Shown here piece by piece: positions 4,622 through 11,286 of a stretch of DNA of 11,286 nt (position 1 is the first letter of the stretch; each line of letters opens with the position of its first letter). The DNA is from Oscillospiraceae bacterium (lineage in GTDB: Bacteria > Bacillota > Clostridia > Oscillospirales > Ruminococcaceae). Position numbers and translations under genes: made by a program. Under the pieces are notes generated by a model. It was not told the origin of the DNA. It searched no databases and saw nothing but the letters and a program-made list of their open reading frames with translations. The stretch covers positions 1 through 11,286 of the forward strand of contig JAEDHF010000050.1 in the NCBI GenBank assembly GCA_016297165.1. The letters are read 5' to 3'.

Positions 4622-7333
4622 ATGGAGAAAAAGACTTACGAAATTGTGGATAGCGTTGAGGCACTGCTGGAAGCTATTGCTCGTGTAAGAAAAGCACAGC
4701 AGGTTTTCGCAACCTATACACAGGAACAGGTGGACAAAATTTTCCTTGCCGCTGCTTCTGCAGCAAATAAGGCAAGAATCCCTCTCGCTAAGCTCGCAGT
4801 AGAAGAAACGGGAATGGGCGTTGTTGAGGATAAGGTAATTAAGAACAATTACGCTTCCGAATACATCTACAACACCTATAAGAACACAAAGACCTGCGGC
4901 GTTATCGAAGAGGATAAGGCATACGGTATCAAGAAAATAGCAGACCCTATCGGCGTAATTGCTGCTGTTATCCCTACAACAAACCCCACTTCTACCGCTA
5001 TTTTCAAGTGTCTTTTAGCGTTAAAGACAAGAAATGCTATCATAATCTCTCCTCACCCCAGAGCTAAGAACTGTACAATCGCAGCTGCTAAGCTTGTACT
5101 TGAAGCTGCTGTTGCAGCAGGCGCTCCCGAGGGCATTATCGACTGGATCGACGTTCCCTCTCTCGAAATGACAAATACAGTAATGAAGGAAGCAGACATA
5201 ATCCTTGCAACAGGCGGCCCCGGAATGGTTAAGGCAGCTTATTCAAGCGGAAAGCCCGCCCTCGGCGTAGGCGCAGGTAATACCCCTGCAATTATCGACG
5301 AAACAGCAGATATCCTTAAGGCGGTAAGCTCCATCATTCTTTCCAAGACCTTCGATAACGGTATGATTTGTGCATCTGAGCAGTCCGTAATCGTTCATGA
5401 AAAGATTTACGACAGCGTAAAGAACGAATTTGCCGCAAGAGGCTGTTATTTCTTAAATCCCCAGGAAACCGAAAAGGTAAGAAAGACTATCATCATCAAC
5501 GGCGCTCTTAACGCTAAGATAGTAGGTCAGGCTGCCGCTAAAATCGCCGCTCTTTCCGGCGTAGAGGTTCCTTCCGGTACAAAGATTCTTATCGGCGAGG
5601 TAGAAAGCGTAGAATTAAGCGAGGAATTCGCTCACGAAAAGCTTTCTCCCGTACTTGCAATGTATAAGGCAAAGGACTTCTCCGACGCACTCAATAAGGC
5701 TGAACGTCTCGTAGCCGACGGCGGTTATGGTCATACCTCCTCCGTATATCTCAACGAGATTACCGAAACAGAAAAGATTGCAGAGTTCAGCGCTCGTATG
5801 AAGACCTGTCGTATTCTTGTAAATACTCCTTCTTCTCAAGGCGGTATCGGCGACCTTTATAACTTTAAGCTTGCGCCCTCCCTTACTCTCGGCTGCGGCT
5901 CCTGGGGCGGAAACTCCGTAAGCGAAAACGTAGGCGTAAAACATCTTATCAATATCAAAACAGTGGCTGAAAGAAGGGAAAATATGCTTTGGTTCCGTGC
6001 TCCCCAGAAGATTTATATCAAGAAGGGCTGCCTGCCCGTTGCTCTCGACGAGCTTAAGACAGTAATGAACAAGAAGAGAGCATTCATCGTAACAGATACC
6101 TTCCTTTATGAGAACGGCTATACAAAGCCTATTACCGATAAGCTTGATGAAATGGGTATCGCTCATACCACCTTCTTCAACGTAGCTCCCGACCCCACAC
6201 TTGCTTCCGCTAAGGAAGGCGCTGCACAGATGGCAGCCTTCAAGCCCGACACAATTATCGCTCTCGGCGGCGGTTCCGCTATGGACGCAGCTAAGATTAT
6301 GTGGGTTCTTTACGAACACCCCGAGGCTGACTTTATGGATATGGCTATGCGCTTTATGGATATCCGTAAGAGAATCTATACCTTCCCGAAGATGGGCGAA
6401 AAGGCGTACTTTATCGCTATTCCTACCTCCGCAGGTACAGGCTCCGAGGTTACACCCTTCGCAGTTATTACCGACGAAAAGAGCGGCGTAAAGTATCCTC
6501 TCGCTGACTATGAGCTTCTCCCCAATATGGCAATTATCGATACCGATTTCCATATGTCCGCACCTAAGGGACTTACGGCGGCTTCCGGTATTGACGCAGT
6601 AACTCACGCTCTCGAAGCTTATGCAGCTATGCTGGCAACAGATTATACCGACGGTCTCGCTAAGCAGGCTCTCAAGACGATATTCACATATCTCCCCCGT
6701 GCTTATGAAAACGGTCAGAGCGACGTTGAGGCCCGTGAAAAGATGGCTAATGCCGCTACAATGGCAGGTATGGCGTTCGCTAACGCTTTCCTCGGAGTAT
6801 GTCACTCCATGGCTCATAAGCTCGGCGCCTTCCACCACCTCCCCCACGGTGTTGCAAACGCACTTATGATTGAAGAGGTTCTCCGCTTCAACTCCGCAGA
6901 GGCTCCCGCTAAGATGGGTACCTTCTCCCAGTACGACCACCCCCACACTCTCGCTCGTTACGCTGAAATCGCAGATTACCTTGGTCTTGGCGGAAATACA
7001 GACGAAGAAAAGCTTGAAAATCTCATCAAGGCTATCAACGAGCTTAAGGCTAAGGTTGGCATTAAGGAAACTATCAAGGATTACGGTATCGACGAGAAGA
7101 ACTTCCTCGACAGACTTGACGAAATGACCGAACAGGCATTCGACGACCAGTGCACAGGCGCTAACCCCAGATATCCTCTTATGAGCGAAATCAAGCAGAT
7201 GTATCTTAACGCATATTACGGAAAGCATTTTGTTGAAGCAGATATGCCCGCAAAGAAGGTAGCAGGCAAGGTTAAGGCAGACCCGGTAAAGGCAACCTAC
7301 AACAAGGGCAAGAAGAGCGGCAAGAAGGCATAA
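4622..7333 (+). CDS. adhE: Bifunctional acetaldehyde-CoA / alcohol dehydrogenase
   Basis: A 903-residue cytoplasmic enzyme that reduces acetyl-CoA to acetaldehyde and then ethanol, consuming two NADH; it is also called Aad. The N-terminal aldehyde dehydrogenase half (about 1-440) has the catalytic Cys250 in FDNGMICASEQS and the NPTSTAIF block near 121. The C-terminal iron-dependent alcohol dehydrogenase half (about 455-870) has the nucleotide-binding GGGSAMDAAK (549-558), PTSAGTGSEVTPF (601-613), and iron ligands Asp658, His662, His728 and His742. Their spacing is identical to E. coli AdhE as I remember it. Length is typical. The last 30 or so residues are lysine-rich and look disordered. AdhE proteins of this kind form helical spirosome filaments. 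Synthesis starts from AGGAGG at 4610-4615 and the promoter with the Rex-like site. It is the first gene of the operon that continues to hydS. Confidence 0.97.
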   Translation: MEKKTYEIVDSVEALLEAIARVRKAQQVFATYTQEQVDKIFLAAASAANKARIPLAKLAVEETGMGVVEDKVIKNNYASEYIYNTYKNTKTCGVIEEDKAYGIKKIADPIGVIAAVIPTTNPTSTAIFKCLLALKTRNAIIISPHPRAKNCTIAAAKLVLEAAVAAGAPEGIIDWIDVPSLEMTNTVMKEADIILATGGPGMVKAAYSSGKPALGVGAGNTPAIIDETADILKAVSSIILSKTFDNGMICASEQSVIVHEKIYDSVKNEFAARGCYFLNPQETEKVRKTIIINGALNAKIVGQAAAKIAALSGVEVPSGTKILIGEVESVELSEEFAHEKLSPVLAMYKAKDFSDALNKAERLVADGGYGHTSSVYLNEITETEKIAEFSARMKTCRILVNTPSSQGGIGDLYNFKLAPSLTLGCGSWGGNSVSENVGVKHLINIKTVAERRENMLWFRAPQKIYIKKGCLPVALDELKTVMNKKRAFIVTDTFLYENGYTKPITDKLDEMGIAHTTFFNVAPDPTLASAKEGAAQMAAFKPDTIIALGGGSAMDAAKIMWVLYEHPEADFMDMAMRFMDIRKRIYTFPKMGEKAYFIAIPTSAGTGSEVTPFAVITDEKSGVKYPLADYELLPNMAIIDTDFHMSAPKGLTAASGIDAVTHALEAYAAMLATDYTDGLAKQALKTIFTYLPRAYENGQSDVEAREKMANAATMAGMAFANAFLGVCHSMAHKLGAFHHLPHGVANALMIEEVLRFNSAEAPAKMGTFSQYDHPHTLARYAEIADYLGLGGNTDEEKLENLIKAINELKAKVGIKETIKDYGIDEKNFLDRLDEMTEQAFDDQCTGANPRYPLMSEIKQMYLNAYYGKHFVEADMPAKKVAGKVKADPVKATYNKGKKSGKKA

Positions 7334-7350
7334 GAAAGGGGTAAAATGAT

Positions 7351-8100
7351 ATGAAACTTGATAAAGTTATTGCAGTCAGAAACAACAAGACTATCTATCG
7401 TGACGGAGATACCTGTATAAAGGTATTCAACTCCGATTATTCAAAGGCAGACGTTCTTAACGAAGCCTTAAACCAGTCCAGAGTTGAAGAAACAGGCCTT
7501 AATATCCCCAAGATTCTTGAAGTATCAATGGTTGACGGAAAATGGGCTATCGTTTCGGAATACATCAAGGGTAAGACTCTTGCACAGCTTATGGAAGAAA
7601 ACCCCGATAAGAAGCAGGAATATCTTGAACTCCTTGTTGACGTACAGATTGAAGTACAGTCCAAGACCTGTCCTCTTCTCAATAAGCTCAAGGATAAGAT
7701 GAACCGTAAGATAAGCGCCAGCGAGCTCGACGCTACCACAAGATACGAGCTCCATACCCGTCTTGACGCTATGCCCAAGCATAACAAGGTATGCCACGGC
7801 GACTTCAATCCCTCCAATATAATCATCACCGACGAGGGAACACCCTATATTATCGACTGGTCCCACGCTACACAGGGTAACGCTTCCGCCGACGCAGCAA
7901 GAACATATCTCCTTTTCTGGCTTAACGGCGATATCGACGGCGCTCATAAGTATCTCGACCTGTTCTGTAAGAAGAGCAACACCGCTAAGCAGTATGTTCA
8001 GAAGTGGATGCCTATCGTAGCCGCTTCCCAGTCCGTAAAGGGCAACGAAAAGGAAAGAGACTTCCTTTTAAGCTGGGTTGACGTAGTAGATTACGAATAA
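7351..8100 (+). CDS. APH/choline-kinase-fold phosphotransferase (putative protein kinase)
   Basis: A 249-residue soluble protein with the fold of aminoglycoside phosphotransferases and small eukaryote-like kinases. Lys24 in TCIKVF is the likely ATP lysine, with Glu38 as its partner. The catalytic loop is CHGDFNPSNIII (148-159, Asp151 and Asn156), and the metal-binding Asp169 lies in IIDWSHA in place of the DFG motif. A hinge-like segment IVSEYIKGKTL is at 67-77. The start follows a GAAAGGGG ribosome site (7334-7341). It lies 17 bases after adhE, so it is co-transcribed. In the R. albus hydS operon the gene in this position was called a serine/threonine protein kinase. The substrate is unknown: a protein such as AdhE or a partner of HydS is possible, as is a small molecule. 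Drug resistance is unlikely given the context. Confidence 0.85.
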   Translation: MKLDKVIAVRNNKTIYRDGDTCIKVFNSDYSKADVLNEALNQSRVEETGLNIPKILEVSMVDGKWAIVSEYIKGKTLAQLMEENPDKKQEYLELLVDVQIEVQSKTCPLLNKLKDKMNRKISASELDATTRYELHTRLDAMPKHNKVCHGDFNPSNIIITDEGTPYIIDWSHATQGNASADAARTYLLFWLNGDIDGAHKYLDLFCKKSNTAKQYVQKWMPIVAASQSVKGNEKERDFLLSWVDVVDYE

Positions 8101-8112
8101 TTCCTGAATAAC

Positions 8113-8144
8113 GGCTCCTGCCCCGGAAAAGGGGCAGGACAGCC
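8113..8144 (+). promoter_or_regulatory. Strong intra-operon hairpin after the kinase gene
   Basis: TCCTGCCCC (8116-8124) pairs perfectly with GGGGCAGGA (8131-8139) around a GGAAAA loop. GGC (8113-8115) adds a three-pair base with GCC (8142-8144) across a two-base bulge. No T-run follows, so it is not a standard intrinsic terminator. It sits in the only sizeable gap of the operon (8101-8179), in which I see no promoter. It could protect the abundant adhE-kinase mRNA 3' end or reduce read-through to the hydS part. Confidence 0.55.
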
Positions 8145-8179
8145 ATAGCCTGAACGACATAAGAAAGGATAATTTTACT

Positions 8180-8419
8180 ATGAAAATCATCGTTTGTATC
8201 GGAAGCTCCTGCCATATCAAGGGCTCACGCCAGGTAGTAGAGCAGCTTCAGTATCTTATTTCGGAAAATAAGCTCGGCGATAAGGTTGAGCTGGGCGGAA
8301 CCTTCTGTATGGGTAAATGCCAGCAGGGCGTTTGCGTAACTGTTGATGGTAATTTCTATTCGGTAACCCCTGATGATGTAAATGAATTCTTCGAGAAAGA
8401 GGTTAAGGCGAAATTATGA
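8180..8419 (+). CDS. Small thioredoxin-like [2Fe-2S] ferredoxin, first copy
   Basis: A 79-residue protein matching the C-terminal [2Fe-2S] domain of NuoE/HydC-type subunits, without their N-terminal helical part. Cys6 and Cys11 (CIGSSC) plus Cys43 and Cys47 (CMGKC) give the C-X4-C and C-X3-C ligand pattern; an extra Cys52 follows. It is likely to carry single electrons in the cytoplasm. The start is supported by AAAGGA (8164-8169) ten bases upstream. Its stop overlaps the next start (ATGA), and that next gene encodes a close paralogue. Position directly before hydS suggests it feeds or drains electrons of HydS or of the HydA2-type hydrogenase expected downstream. The partner cannot be read from sequence. 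Confidence 0.88.
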   Translation: MKIIVCIGSSCHIKGSRQVVEQLQYLISENKLGDKVELGGTFCMGKCQQGVCVTVDGNFYSVTPDDVNEFFEKEVKAKL

Positions 8420-8676
8420 TAATACAGGTCTGCGTAGGCAGCTCCTGTCACCTGAAGGGCTCTGCGGAAATCGTGGAGCTTTTTCAGAATGCAATCTCTG
8501 AACACAGACTTGACAGAGAGATTACTCTTGCAGGAAGCTTTTGTATAGGAAAATGCAACCGTATAGGCGTTACCGTTCAGGTTGACGATGATATTTATAC
8601 GGGAATAACAAGAGAGAATTTCAAGGAATTCTTTAACGAAAAGGTTTTATCAGGGTTCAGCGAAGGGAAGAATTAA
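8416..8676 (+). CDS. Small thioredoxin-like [2Fe-2S] ferredoxin, second copy
   Basis: An 86-residue paralogue of the preceding protein with identical ligand positions: Cys6, Cys11 (CVGSSC), Cys43 and Cys47 (CIGKC). It lacks the extra Cys52. About 26 of the first 47 residues agree by hand alignment, so the pair arose by duplication and then diverged, mostly in the surface helices and the C-terminal part. It starts in a 4-base overlap with the first copy (translational coupling) and ends three bases before the hydS start. A structural or electron-carrier role close to HydS is likely; the two may form a heterodimer, as related [2Fe-2S] thioredoxin folds do. Function is inferred from family and context. 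Confidence 0.87.
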   Translation: MIIQVCVGSSCHLKGSAEIVELFQNAISEHRLDREITLAGSFCIGKCNRIGVTVQVDDDIYTGITRENFKEFFNEKVLSGFSEGKN

Positions 8677-8679
8677 ACT

Positions 8680-10356
8680 ATGTCAGACTGGCTCACTTTA
8701 AAAAAGTCAAACTGTAAAAACTGCTATAAATGTATCCGCCATTGTCCCGTTAAAGCTATACGCTTTTCAGGGAATCAGGCTCATATTATCGGAAACGAAT
8801 GCATTCTCTGCGGTCAGTGCTTCGTAGTCTGTCCCCAGGGAGCTAAGGAGATTACCAGCGAGCTCGAAAAGGTAAAGGTACTTATCCAGAGCGGAGACCC
8901 CGTAGTGGTAAGCCTTGCGCCCTCCTTTGCCGCTAACTATGAGGGTATCGGCATAAAGGGAATGAAGGAAGCGCTCCAGAAGCTGGGCTTCTACGACGTG
9001 GAAGAAACCGCAATCGGCGCTACTATCGTGAAAACCGAGTATGAGCGTATTTTAAGGGAGGACGGAAGAGACGTTGTGATAAGCTCCTGCTGCCACACCG
9101 TTAATCTTCTTATCCAGAAATATTTCCCCTCGGAGCTTAGCTGTCTCGCCGATGTTCTTTCGCCTATGCAGGCTCATTGTATGGACATAAAAAAGAGAAT
9201 TCCGAAGGCTAAGACGGTTTTCATAGGTCCCTGCGTAGCGAAAAAGGACGAGGCGGAATACTATAAGGATATAGCCGACGCAGTACTTACCTTCGAGGAG
9301 CTCACACAGTGGCTAAATGAGCAGAATATAGAGCTTATCCCCGAGCCCGACAGCAATCCCAACAGCCGTGCGCGCTTCTTCCCCACCACAAGCGGCATTC
9401 TCAAAACAATGGAGCCCGACATAGGCGGCTATGTCTATATGGCTATCGACGGCGTTGAAAATTGTATGGCAGCCCTTAAGGATATAGAAACGGGCAAGAT
9501 TCATAAATGCTTTATCGAAATGTCCGCCTGCGTGGGCAGCTGTATCGGCGGCCCCGTTATGGAGAAATACCACCGTTCTCCCGTAAAGGATTATGTTTCT
9601 ATAGCGAGTTATGCAGGAAATAAGGATTTCGATGTTGTCCAGCCCGATGTTGACGAGCTTCATAAAAGCTTCACATATATTGAACGCAGGCTTTTACCCC
9701 CCTCGGAGCTTGAAATATCAAGCGTTCTTCGTAAAATGGGTAAGGTTAAGGACAGCGATATGCTTAACTGCGGCTCCTGCGGCTATAATACCTGCCGCGA
9801 AAAGGCAATAGCAATTTGTCAGGGTAAGGCGGAATATTCAATGTGTCTCCCATTCCTTAAGGAAAAGGCGGAGAGCTTCTCCGATACTATCGTTCAGCAC
9901 ACTCCCAACGGCCTTATCGTGCTTAACGAGGACCTTGAGGTGCAGCAGATAAACGAAGCGGCAAGAGCAATTATGAATATCCGTAACGCTTCGGATATCT
10001 TAGGAGACCAGGTTATCCGTATCCTCGACCCGATTTCCTTTATTAAGGTTCTTAAAAACGGGGAAGAGATACGAAACGAGCTTACCTATCTTGTTGAATA
10101 TAACCGCTTCGTAGAACAGACCATAGTTCACGATAAGGAGTCCCACCTCCTTATCGGAATAATGCGTGACGTAACCGAGGAACAGAAGTCAAAGGACAAA
10201 AAGGAAAGAATAAGCCGACAGACCGTAGAGGTAGCGGATAAGGTGGTAGAGAAGCAGATGCGTATTGTTCAGGAAATAGCTTCTCTTCTCGGAGAAACCG
10301 CCGCCGAAACGAAAATAGCGCTTTCTAAGCTTAAGGAGTCGATTTCCGATGAATAA
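8680..10356 (+). CDS. hydS: Putative H2-sensing [FeFe]-hydrogenase-like protein with PAS domain
   Basis: A 558-residue soluble protein. Two [4Fe-4S] ferredoxin motifs come first (Cys12/15/18/22 and Cys41/44/47/51). The H-cluster domain (about 74-345) has SSCCHTV (Cys137/Cys138), GPCVAKK (Cys185) and EMSACVGSCIGGP (Cys284/Cys288), so all four cluster ligands are present. Next is a Cys-X2-Cys-X4-Cys-X16-Cys motif (364, 367, 372, 389) like the Fe-S domain of RnfB and the acetyl-CoA synthase gamma subunit. A PAS domain (about 399-498) and a coiled-coil-like tail follow. The canonical MPC and VMAC motifs of catalytic enzymes are changed to GPC and MSAC, as in sensory hydrogenases. The start uses AAGGGAAG (8664-8671). 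There is no kinase or DNA-binding output, so it probably signals to the adjacent phosphatase. This corresponds to HydS of R. albus, whose H2-sensing role is itself a proposal. Confidence 0.9.
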   Translation: MSDWLTLKKSNCKNCYKCIRHCPVKAIRFSGNQAHIIGNECILCGQCFVVCPQGAKEITSELEKVKVLIQSGDPVVVSLAPSFAANYEGIGIKGMKEALQKLGFYDVEETAIGATIVKTEYERILREDGRDVVISSCCHTVNLLIQKYFPSELSCLADVLSPMQAHCMDIKKRIPKAKTVFIGPCVAKKDEAEYYKDIADAVLTFEELTQWLNEQNIELIPEPDSNPNSRARFFPTTSGILKTMEPDIGGYVYMAIDGVENCMAALKDIETGKIHKCFIEMSACVGSCIGGPVMEKYHRSPVKDYVSIASYAGNKDFDVVQPDVDELHKSFTYIERRLLPPSELEISSVLRKMGKVKDSDMLNCGSCGYNTCREKAIAICQGKAEYSMCLPFLKEKAESFSDTIVQHTPNGLIVLNEDLEVQQINEAARAIMNIRNASDILGDQVIRILDPISFIKVLKNGEEIRNELTYLVEYNRFVEQTIVHDKESHLLIGIMRDVTEEQKSKDKKERISRQTVEVADKVVEKQMRIVQEIASLLGETAAETKIALSKLKESISDE

Positions 10357-11286
10357 TCTTTGCGCGGATATTGGATATAAAAGCATTTTTCATTACGGCG
10401 AGGAGCTTTGCGGCGACCACGTTGATATCGTGGAGCAGAGCGAGGGCTCTACGGTAGTTGTGCTTGCCGACGGGCTCGGAAGCGGCGTTAAGGCGAGTAT
10501 TCTTTCGACCCTTACCTCTAAGATAATCTCTACAATGATGGCGGAGGGACTTCCTTTAGAGGAATGCGTAAGCACAATAGCGGCAACGCTGCCCGTATGC
10601 TCCGTCAGAGGGGTAGCCTATTCCACCTTTACTATAATGCATATTAAGAATAACGAAACAGCCGAGATTATCCAGTACGACAATCCCCACGTTATTCTTA
10701 TCAGAGATTTCAAGAGCTTCGACTATCCGAAAACCGAAATGATGATAGACGGAAAAAGGATTTTTAAATCTACAATTAAGCTCTGTGAAAATGATATTTT
10801 TGTTGCTATGAGCGACGGCTGTCCCCATGCAGGCATAGGAACGGCATACAATTTCGGCTGGAAGAGAGAGGATATAGCGGATTTTATGGAAACTATATCC
10901 GACTGCGGCTATACCGCAAAAACTCTTTCCACCATTCTTGTTGACGAATGCAACAAGCTTTACGGCGGAATGCCCGGAGACGACGCAACCGCCTGTATAG
11001 TAAGAATCCGTAAGCGTGAGCAGGTCAATATGCTCTTCGGACCGCCTTCCAACCGAAGCGACGCCGAAAGAATGATGTCCCTTTTCTTCTCTAAGGAGGG
11101 AAAGCATATAATCTGCGGCGGTACAACCTCGAGCATAGCGGCAAAATACCTCGGTAAGCCCATAGTGCCCAGTCTTAATTTCGAGCAGTCGGATATACCG
11201 CCTATTGCTACGATAGAAGGTGTTGACCTCGTAACCGAGGGAGTAATTACCGTAAACCGTGTGGTTGAATACGCTAAGGACTATCT
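10349..11286 (+). CDS. SpoIIE/PP2C-type Ser/Thr phosphatase with extra C-terminal domain, runs off window
   Basis: An open frame of 312 codons continues past the window end. The start ATG overlaps the hydS stop by eight bases and has AAGGAG (10333-10338) ten bases upstream. The PP2C/SpoIIE metal-binding acids are all visible: Asp23 in CGDHV, Asp41 in VLADGLGSGVKA, Asp156 in AMSDGCPH and Asp211/Asp212 in GDDATACIV. The phosphatase fold ends near residue 222. A further segment follows with GPPSNRSDAE (231-240), an ICGGTTS motif and EGVDLVTEGVITVNRV. I recognise it only as a tail seen on some clostridial phosphatases. It is expected to remove phosphate from Ser/Thr of a partner protein under control of HydS, opposing the kinase at 7351-8100. 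The downstream neighbours, possibly hydA2 and rex, are outside the window. Confidence 0.88.
   Translation, partial: MNNLCADIGYKSIFHYGEELCGDHVDIVEQSEGSTVVVLADGLGSGVKASILSTLTSKIISTMMAEGLPLEECVSTIAATLPVCSVRGVAYSTFTIMHIKNNETAEIIQYDNPHVILIRDFKSFDYPKTEMMIDGKRIFKSTIKLCENDIFVAMSDGCPHAGIGTAYNFGWKREDIADFMETISDCGYTAKTLSTILVDECNKLYGGMPGDDATACIVRIRKREQVNMLFGPPSNRSDAERMMSLFFSKEGKHIICGGTTSSIAAKYLGKPIVPSLNFEQSDIPPIATIEGVDLVTEGVITVNRVVEYAKDY

Noticed and set aside
4566..4688. A 40-codon frame starting in the adhE leader and overlapping the adhE start
   Set aside because: The GGGAG run directly abuts its ATG, leaving no spacing, and the expected transcript start is only about 12 bases upstream. The peptide has no recognisable features, so it is probably chance.
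5615..7228. A 537-codon open frame on the minus strand opposite adhE
   Set aside because: It is antisense to a highly conserved enzyme and Cys/Val/Ser-rich without motifs; a codon-usage shadow.
7351..8100. Aminoglycoside resistance gene
   Set aside because: The fold is shared, but the gene is built into a fermentation operon with no mobile element, and the matching gene in R. albus is described as a protein kinase.
1..11286. Mobile elements, CRISPR arrays, tRNA or rRNA genes
   Set aside because: I found no transposase or integrase, no regularly spaced repeats and no tRNA-like or rRNA-like segments on either strand.

Overview
The window looks like chromosomal DNA from a Ruminococcus-type anaerobe (Bacillota, Clostridia). 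Moderate GC, strong AGGAGG/AAAGGA ribosome sites, sigma-A type promoters and a fermentative gene set (AdhE plus an [FeFe]-hydrogenase-like protein) point there. From memory, published work on Ruminococcus albus 7 described a transcription unit holding aad (adhE), a Ser/Thr kinase gene, hydS (a putative H2-sensing [FeFe]-hydrogenase with a PAS domain), a Ser/Thr phosphatase gene, hydA2 and a redox-sensing repressor. The right two thirds of this window matches that plan closely up to the phosphatase, so the species assignment and the operon reading support each other.

Layout. Bases 1-326 are the 3' end of ilvD, followed one base later by a DUF815 AAA+ ATPase gene (328-1494). A hairpin (1518-1550) separates this pair from a convergent gene for a 7-TM HD-GYP protein (1602-2930, minus strand), a probable c-di-GMP phosphodiesterase. 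The 215-base gap 2931-3145 holds two back-to-back promoters, one for the HD-GYP gene and one for a secreted GH5-like lipoprotein glycosidase (3146-4339) that has a structured leader. The 282-base gap 4340-4621 holds a possible weak terminator, a 14-bp palindrome and the adhE promoter. That promoter has a near-consensus 17-bp spacer and a Rex-like operator over its -10 box. There is no gene-free stretch longer than 300 bases.

From 4622 to the window edge all genes lie on the plus strand and are tightly spaced: adhE, an APH-fold kinase (17-base gap), a 79-base gap with a strong hairpin, two tandem small thioredoxin-like [2Fe-2S] proteins (4-base overlap), hydS (3-base gap), and a SpoIIE/PP2C-type phosphatase (8-base overlap) that runs off the right edge.

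How they may work together (inference). AdhE disposes of NADH as ethanol when H2 is high. Rex would read the NADH/NAD+ ratio at the adhE promoter. HydS keeps all H-cluster cysteines but has sensory-type substitutions and ends in a PAS domain, so it could read H2. The kinase and phosphatase are natural effectors of a reversible phosphorylation step whose target is unknown. The two [2Fe-2S] proteins could carry electrons to or from HydS. Beyond the published R. albus unit as I recall it, the points here that may be less described are the paired [2Fe-2S] proteins, the precise operator architecture, and the extra domain after the phosphatase fold.
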